Assembly: GCA_965662885.1 (NCBI GenBank)
Contig: CBFIJI010000028.1
Location: 1 to 20,429 of the forward strand
Source of the DNA: CBFIJI01 sp965662885
GTDB lineage: Bacteria > Bacteroidota > Bacteroidia > Flavobacteriales > Flavobacteriaceae
Direction: 5' to 3'
Length of the DNA stretch: 20,429 bases
Shown: positions 16,328 through 20,429 of the stretch, piece by piece
Layout of the letters: every line of letters starts with the position of its first letter
Position numbering within the stretch: position 1 is the stretch's first letter
Notes under the pieces: model-generated
Databases searched by the model: none
Seen by the model: the letters and a program-made list of their open reading frames with translations, nothing else
Told to the model about the DNA's origin: nothing
Made by a program: the position numbers and the translations under genes

Positions 16328-16357
16328 CAAATATACTAAAAGTCTTTAAGAATCAAA
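16328..16357 (-). promoter_or_regulatory. Predicted Bacteroidota-type promoter for the deoxysugar operon
   Basis: On the - strand, TTTG (16357-16354), 18 bases, then TATATTTG (16335-16328) matches both consensus elements. The start of transcription would be near 16321, giving a leader of about 40 bases. No terminator is clearly visible between the helicase gene and this promoter, so some read-through from the helicase gene is possible. Confidence 0.65.
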
Positions 16358-16364
16358 ATAAAAA

Positions 16365-16376
16365 GGAATACGTTCC
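16365..16376. repeat. Short inverted repeat just upstream of the deoxysugar promoter
   Basis: GGAA-N4-TTCC (16365-16376) lies eight bases upstream of the -33 element. It could be half of an operator, or a very weak hairpin that precedes a T-rich stretch on the - strand after the helicase gene. The stem is only four bases, so it could also be chance. Confidence 0.25.
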
Positions 16377-16387
16377 ATAAATGAAGG

Positions 16388-18040
16388 CTAATACTTCTTC
16401 TTTTTAAAACGTTTTTTGGGCGCAAAGGTTTTGCCTCTTTTGGTCAGTTCAACATTGATACTCCGATTGTCAAGAACAAGATCTTTAAACTTATCAAGGA
16501 TTAATTCTCGATGTTGTTTTTCAGCAGAGAAAAAGGCGAAGTTTTTCATGACTTCTACTTTAAAAATATCATCTCGTTTTAGGTCGAGGTAGGAGCGAAG
16601 GAAGTCTTTTAATGTTCCCCATTCATAATCGTCTCTTGAACCAACGTTAATAAAGAAGCGATCTGTAGCTTTTTGGTCGCCATCCCCTCGACGGAAGCGC
16701 TCACCTCGTTCTCCTTGTTCGGAAGAACTTTCAAACGACTGTTTTTTAGGAGGGACTACTTTTTTGATTTGTTTGGAAAGAATAAGCTCAATCAAATCTT
16801 CTTTGGAATAACTTTCTAGGTCAGCGATTACCTCCGGTAAATGTTTTGAGATTTCTGGATTGATGGGGGTACTTTTTAGAGTATTGATCCAATTAATCAT
16901 TTGAGATTTTACCAACATTTCAGCTGATGGTAATTCCATCTCCTTGATTTTTGTTTGTAGCTTATTTTCGAAAAGCTTAATTTTTCTTCGATCCGATTTG
17001 GTCAGTAACATGATAGAAACACCTTGTTTTCCAGCACGTCCCGTACGACCACTTCGGTGCGTATAGGTTTCAATTTCATCAGGTAGCTGATAATTGATGA
17101 TGTGGCTAATATTTTCAACATCAATTCCACGTGCGGCAACGTCGGTGGCCACCAATAATTGAATTCTTTTTTTACGGAAGGAATTCATCACCACATCCCG
17201 TTGATTTTGGCTAAGGTCTCCATGAATAGCCCCAGCTTTAAAACCGTCTTGAATCAATTTTTCAGCTACTTTTTGGGTTTCAATTTTCGTACGACAAAAT
17301 ACACACCCGAAAATATCAGGGTTAAGTCCTATAATTGAGCTTAAAGCCTGATAGCGTTCTCTTCCTCCCACCAAATAAAATTGATGTTCGATATTTTTAG
17401 CACTTGAATTTTTTGTTCCAACCGTCACTTCGATTGGGTTATTCATGAATTTTTTAGCAATAGTACTCACCTCTGGAGGCATGGTTGCTGAAAAAAGCCA
17501 AGAATTTTTAGTCTTGGGTGTATTGGTTAAGATCGACTTAATTTCATCATAAAAGCCCATGTTTAGCATTTCATCAGCCTCATCTAAAATGCAGTATTGC
17601 AATTTGGTAATATCAACTAAGCGTCGATTAATCATATCTTTTAACCTTCCGGGAGTGGCAACAATTACCTGAGCACCCCGTTTGATTTTTTTTGCTTGTT
17701 CGCTAATGTTTGCCCCGCCATAAACGGCTACAATATTGAGTTTAGGGATAGATTTTCCATATTGATGCAATTCGTTAGTGATTTGCATACACAGCTCCCT
17801 TGTTGGTGACAACACCAAGCCTTGAGTGTGGAAATCCTTGGTTTTGATGCGTTGAAGGAGAGGGAAACCAAATGCCGCTGTTTTTCCGGTCCCAGTTTGT
17901 GCCAAGGCGACCAAATCGGTATCCTGTTCTAAAAGTGTTGGAATTACCTTCTCCTGTACTTCGGTGGGCGAAGTAAATCCGAGTTGATCAATGGCTTCTA
18001 ATAGTGAGGGGTTCAATCCTAAAGACTGGAAAGTTGTCAT
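16388..18040 (-). CDS. DEAD-box ATP-dependent RNA helicase with DbpA-type RNA-binding tail
   Basis: A 550-residue cytoplasmic RNA helicase. Core motifs are in order: Q-motif region with GFTSPTEVQ (21-29), Walker A AQTGTGKT (47-54), PTREL (79-83), DEAD (153-156), SAT in LFSATMPPE, ATDVAARGID and HRSGRTGRAGK. A charged linker with RGERGERFRRGDGD follows. The C-terminal part (about 465-545, FFINVGSRDDYEWGTLKDFL onward) looks like the DbpA RNA-binding domain, and the extreme C-terminus is Lys-rich. Proteins of this layout are involved in ribosome assembly or RNA decay, often at low temperature, as DeaD/CsdA and DbpA are in E. coli. The gene is monocistronic by spacing, with its own predicted promoter. 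Confidence 0.95.
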   Translation of the reverse strand: MTTFQSLGLNPSLLEAIDQLGFTSPTEVQEKVIPTLLEQDTDLVALAQTGTGKTAAFGFPLLQRIKTKDFHTQGLVLSPTRELCMQITNELHQYGKSIPKLNIVAVYGGANISEQAKKIKRGAQVIVATPGRLKDMINRRLVDITKLQYCILDEADEMLNMGFYDEIKSILTNTPKTKNSWLFSATMPPEVSTIAKKFMNNPIEVTVGTKNSSAKNIEHQFYLVGGRERYQALSSIIGLNPDIFGCVFCRTKIETQKVAEKLIQDGFKAGAIHGDLSQNQRDVVMNSFRKKRIQLLVATDVAARGIDVENISHIINYQLPDEIETYTHRSGRTGRAGKQGVSIMLLTKSDRRKIKLFENKLQTKIKEMELPSAEMLVKSQMINWINTLKSTPINPEISKHLPEVIADLESYSKEDLIELILSKQIKKVVPPKKQSFESSSEQGERGERFRRGDGDQKATDRFFINVGSRDDYEWGTLKDFLRSYLDLKRDDIFKVEVMKNFAFFSAEKQHRELILDKFKDLVLDNRSINVELTKRGKTFAPKKRFKKKKY

Positions 18041-18057
18041 AAAAAAATTTCTGCGTG

Positions 18058-18085
18058 CAAAAATACCCTTTTAAAACGGGATAAA
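18058..18085 (-). promoter_or_regulatory. Predicted promoter for the DEAD-box helicase gene
   Basis: On the - strand, TATTTTTG (18065-18058) matches the -7 consensus exactly. The -33 element is weak: TTTA (18085-18082) at 16 bases, or GTTT at 17. The expected leader is about ten bases before the ATG at 18040. A near-palindrome, CCCGTTTTAAAAGGG, occupies the spacer and could influence expression. Confidence 0.5.
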
Positions 18086-18125
18086 CCCTCTTTTATGTTT
18101 TAATTTATTGAAAGACAATATCTTT

Positions 18126-18153
18126 AAAAAAAAACCCACTCCGAAGAGCGGGT
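18126..18153 (-). terminator. Rho-independent terminator with UUCG loop for the - strand oxidoreductase unit
   Basis: Read on the - strand, ACCCGCTC (18153-18146), loop TTCG (18145-18142) and GAGTGGGT (18141-18134) form an eight-pair stem with one G-U wobble and a very stable C(UUCG)G tetraloop. Nine T residues follow (18133-18126). On the + strand the wobble becomes an A-C mismatch, so it works best for the - strand gene that ends at 18207. Confidence 0.88.
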
Positions 18154-18206
18154 ATACAACAGTCTTTTTTGAATAGTTGTTTTAGTTTTAATTAGCAATT
18201 GGGGGG

Positions 18207-19670
18207 TTAAAGTTCCCAGCCTTTTCTATAGGTTCTTCCTACAAATTGGTTTGCGGCTTCTAGATTGGTAATTTTCATTTGCTCCCCATCCCAAAGAAGT
18301 TTTTTTCTACCGTAGTAGTCCATTCCTCCTTTTTGATTTTCTTCTCTCAACATAAAGCTTCTTATGGCAAGATTCCCCATTAAGACTGTTTCTGTCATTG
18401 GTCCAGCATAGTCGAATGAAGAGGTTAACGAACGATGTTCTTCACTGTTATAACCTGCTTTACACGCATCCACCCATTTACGTTGATGTCCATATTCGGG
18501 CTCTGTATTGGCTTCTGTTTCAGGGCCAAATTCTGTGTCACCGTTATTGAGATAAAGTTTGGGCATCAAGGGTGAACTATCATTAATGTTGGTTGAAATA
18601 ATTCCTTTTTCCCCCATAATTAAAACTCCATTAGCACTATTAGCACCTCCGATATCACTATCTGCAGGAATGATTTCTGGGTGTGGAGGTCGAATTCCAC
18701 CGTCCATCCAAGTCATTTCTATAGGAGATTTACTTTTTTCAGTCGCCTCAAAATGCAGGGTTACCATGGAGGAGGGAGGACAACCCTCAGGAATATAATC
18801 TGGGGTCCACATTCTACTAAATACACTTCCAACGCTACATTCCGCATCGGTAGGATACTTTAAGCCGAGGGTTCTGAAGGGGATGTCAATAAGGTGACAA
18901 CCAACGTCTCCAAGGGCTCCTGTTCCATAATCCCACCAGCCCCGCCAGTTAAAGGGGTGCATGTTGGGTATATAAGGTTTTTCTTCCGCAGGACCTAACC
19001 AAAGATCCCAATTTAAAGCATCTGGTTTTAGACTCGCATCAGGAGTAGGCATTTGAACCCCTTGTGGCCAAACAGGACGATTAGTCCATATTTTAACTTC
19101 CGAGACACTTCCGATCACTCCAGAATCAATCCATTTATGAACCATATTGAGCAAAGGATTGGATCCTCCTTGGTTTCCCATTTGGGTGACTACTTTTTTA
19201 TCTCGAGCCATTTCTGTCAATAATCGAGCCTCCCGTATATTATGTGTCATGGGTTTTTGTACATAGACGTGCTTATCTCGTTCCATGGCAAAAGTTGCAG
19301 CTGGCCCGTGCAGATGGTCGGGGGTAGAAATTGTTACTGCATCAATATCTTTCATCTCATCGAGCATTACCCGATAGTCCGCATATAATTTTGCTTTTGG
19401 AAAGGCTTTAACTGATTCAGCTGCACTTCCTGAAAAGTCAACATCACATAAGGCTGTTACTCTTTCGCGTCCCATTACTGAGGCATTACGAATATCGCTA
19501 ATTCCTTTTCCTCCAGACCCTATAGCTGCAATGTTGAGTTGATCACTTGGTGCAATAAATCCTTTTCCTCCCAATACATGTCTTGGGACTATAAATAAAC
19601 TTGACGCTGCGGCAGTTTTTTTGATAAAACTTCTTCTAGAAGTTGATGGTTTTTTGTTTTTTGGCTTCAT
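18207..19670 (-). CDS. Tat-exported Gfo/Idh/MocA-family oxidoreductase
   Basis: NAD(P)-dependent oxidoreductase of 487 residues with a clear twin-arginine signal (SRRSFIKK at residues 11-18, then AAASSLFIV), so it probably folds with its cofactor and is exported to the periplasm. The Rossmann loop is AAIGSGGKG (about 48-56). Where most family members have EKP this one has QKP (138-140), which I believe is usual for this secreted subgroup. A later GDVGCHLIDIPF segment carries the conserved His. The length and QKP set it apart from the 438-residue oxidoreductase encoded at 9294. It lies 33 bases after a broken GH2 gene on the same strand and ends in a strong terminator. Its substrate was presumably linked to the GH2 product or substrate (inference). 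Confidence 0.92.
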   Translation of the reverse strand: MKPKNKKPSTSRRSFIKKTAAASSLFIVPRHVLGGKGFIAPSDQLNIAAIGSGGKGISDIRNASVMGRERVTALCDVDFSGSAAESVKAFPKAKLYADYRVMLDEMKDIDAVTISTPDHLHGPAATFAMERDKHVYVQKPMTHNIREARLLTEMARDKKVVTQMGNQGGSNPLLNMVHKWIDSGVIGSVSEVKIWTNRPVWPQGVQMPTPDASLKPDALNWDLWLGPAEEKPYIPNMHPFNWRGWWDYGTGALGDVGCHLIDIPFRTLGLKYPTDAECSVGSVFSRMWTPDYIPEGCPPSSMVTLHFEATEKSKSPIEMTWMDGGIRPPHPEIIPADSDIGGANSANGVLIMGEKGIISTNINDSSPLMPKLYLNNGDTEFGPETEANTEPEYGHQRKWVDACKAGYNSEEHRSLTSSFDYAGPMTETVLMGNLAIRSFMLREENQKGGMDYYGRKKLLWDGEQMKITNLEAANQFVGRTYRKGWEL

Positions 19671-19703
19671 TTTTCTAATTTAAATATTGTTTTTTCCTTC
19701 CTT

Positions 19704-20376
19704 TTACTGAGAAAGTGCGTTGCTAATTCGTTGATTGATTTTTTTAATACGTTCAACCTCTAATTTAATAATTTTTCTGTCATAGGTCAACAATCCGTTA
19801 ACTTCAATTTCAACATCGGTGGTTTGGGTATAAATTGCTGCTGAAAAACCGCTTTGAATCATTTCGAAAAGTTCTTCGGCATATTTGACATATTGGTCGG
19901 TGGCTTGTTTACTTGTTTTGTATTGAACATAGCCCCAATTTCTATCCGGCTGCCACAAATGGTTTTCTATGGCTAAACCAATTCCTCCGTATTCTCCAAG
20001 AACATTGGCTCTTGACCCATCGAAGAGATACATTTTAGGTCCTGGATAATTATGAAGATCCAAAAGATCACCCACAGCGATAAAATGGTTTCCCCACTGG
20101 CTGAATTGACCAGACGACTGGGATCGTAAGTGGAGGTCCATTCGGTGATCTCTCGGGTTTTGACCTTCCTTTTGGAGTGATTGCATAATCCCACAGCCCA
20201 TTGAGATTTTTCCACTGTGGGCGTTGCAATATGGGACGTGGATATTCTTGATGTACTTTTTTAGGATCTAGGTTTTCTCCCCAAGTTGTTTTGATTTTAT
20301 CGCCTACAGCACGCCATTGGGCAACTGAATTAGAGACGCAAAGAAGAAGCGTGATTACTAAAATGTTATTTTTCAT
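19704..20376 (-). pseudogene. Broken glycoside hydrolase family 2 gene: internal deletion plus frameshift
   Basis: Remains of a secreted GH2 enzyme (beta-galactosidase/glucuronidase-like). The start codon at 20376 opens a signal peptide (MKNNILVITLLLCVSNSVA) and the N-terminal domain as far as LNGLWDYAITPKG. The sequence then jumps, out of frame, to a C-terminal piece REITEWTSTYDPSRLVNSASG. A second frame change at a run of four C (20092-20095, G on the coding strand) leads to GNHF, and the tail GDLLDLHNYPGP ... VLGEYGGIG ... YTQTTDVEIEVNGL runs in frame to the stop at 19704. Intact relatives are, from memory, around 600 residues, so several hundred residues are gone, including the region with the acid/base glutamate. 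The Glu in GEYGG, a likely nucleophile, remains. It should have no glycosidase activity. The first frame still codes for a 102-residue exported peptide. Confidence 0.88.
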
Positions 20377-20390
20377 TTATTGGGTTTCCT

Positions 20391-20422
20391 TAAAGGTATA
20401 AAAAGCTTTCAGAATTTTAAAA
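20391..20422 (-). promoter_or_regulatory. Possible promoter for the GH2 remnant and oxidoreductase unit
   Basis: On the - strand, TTTT (20422-20419), 20 bases, then TACCTTTA (20398-20391) resembles the Bacteroidota consensus with one mismatch in each element. It is 15 bases upstream of the GH2 start codon. If real, it may still drive the intact oxidoreductase gene downstream. Confidence 0.35.
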
Positions 20423-20429
20423 ATAATCG

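Noticed and set aside
19973..20215. Separate small gene overlapping the GH2 remnant
   Set aside because: Its readable part (REITEWTSTYDPSRLVNSASG) is a middle piece of the broken GH2 protein; the rest of the frame is meaningless sequence.
1..20429. Defence island, mobile element or CRISPR array
   Set aside because: No transposase, integrase, nuclease, repeat-spacer array or toxin-antitoxin pair is visible; base composition and coding style look even across the window.

Overview
The window looks like chromosomal DNA of a member of the Bacteroidota, most likely a marine-type Flavobacteriaceae. The support is a low-GC genome, A-rich translation starts without Shine-Dalgarno sequences, promoters of the Bacteroidota type (TTTG / TAnnTTTG), an rpsF-rpsR-rplI operon, a DUF6495-like gene beside hisS, and a gene set for uptake and oxidation of a 6-deoxysugar. 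Coding density is very high. No gap between genes exceeds about 170 bases. I saw no tRNA, rRNA, CRISPR array, insertion sequence or prophage.

Region 1 (1-9145) is mostly housekeeping. It holds the end of a YihY/BrkB membrane protein gene, the replication-restart helicase gene priA, a convergent LytTR regulator gene whose receiver domain has lost its phosphorylation site, the ribosomal operon rpsF-rpsR-rplI with a clear promoter and terminator, a DUF6495-like gene with hisS, a fatty acid hydroxylase/sterol desaturase family gene and a GT9 glycosyltransferase gene.

Region 2 (9294-16387) is for sugar use. On the + strand, an exported Gfo/Idh/MocA oxidoreductase gene is paired with an exported DUF1080 (3-keto-glycoside hydrolase type) gene. 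Converging on them from the - strand is a tight six-gene operon. In transcription order it encodes an SDR (2-keto-3-deoxy-sugar-acid dehydrogenase), a FAH-family diketo-acid hydrolase, an amidohydrolase-fold lactonase, a second SDR (sugar dehydrogenase), a FucP-type permease and a RhaM-type mutarotase. Together these make the non-phosphorylative diketo route for L-fucose (or L-rhamnose): sugar to lactone to acid, then (dehydratase not in this window) to 2-keto-3-deoxy acid, to 2,4-diketo acid, to pyruvate plus lactate.

Region 3 (16388-20429) has a DEAD-box RNA helicase gene with a DbpA-type RNA-binding tail. It is followed upstream by a - strand unit of a second exported Gfo/Idh/MocA oxidoreductase gene, with its own UUCG-loop terminator, and a broken glycoside hydrolase family 2 gene that has lost its centre and gained a frameshift.

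The most notable points are the SDR with YxxxN in place of the catalytic YxxxK, the receiver domain with Asp and Lys both replaced, the GH2 pseudogene beside an intact oxidoreductase, the deoxysugar pathway lacking only its dehydratase, and three convergent gene pairs (all that exist here) that each overlap by exactly four bases through a shared TTAA/TTAG. I found no clear sign of a wholly new system such as a defence island. The interest lies in variations on known families.
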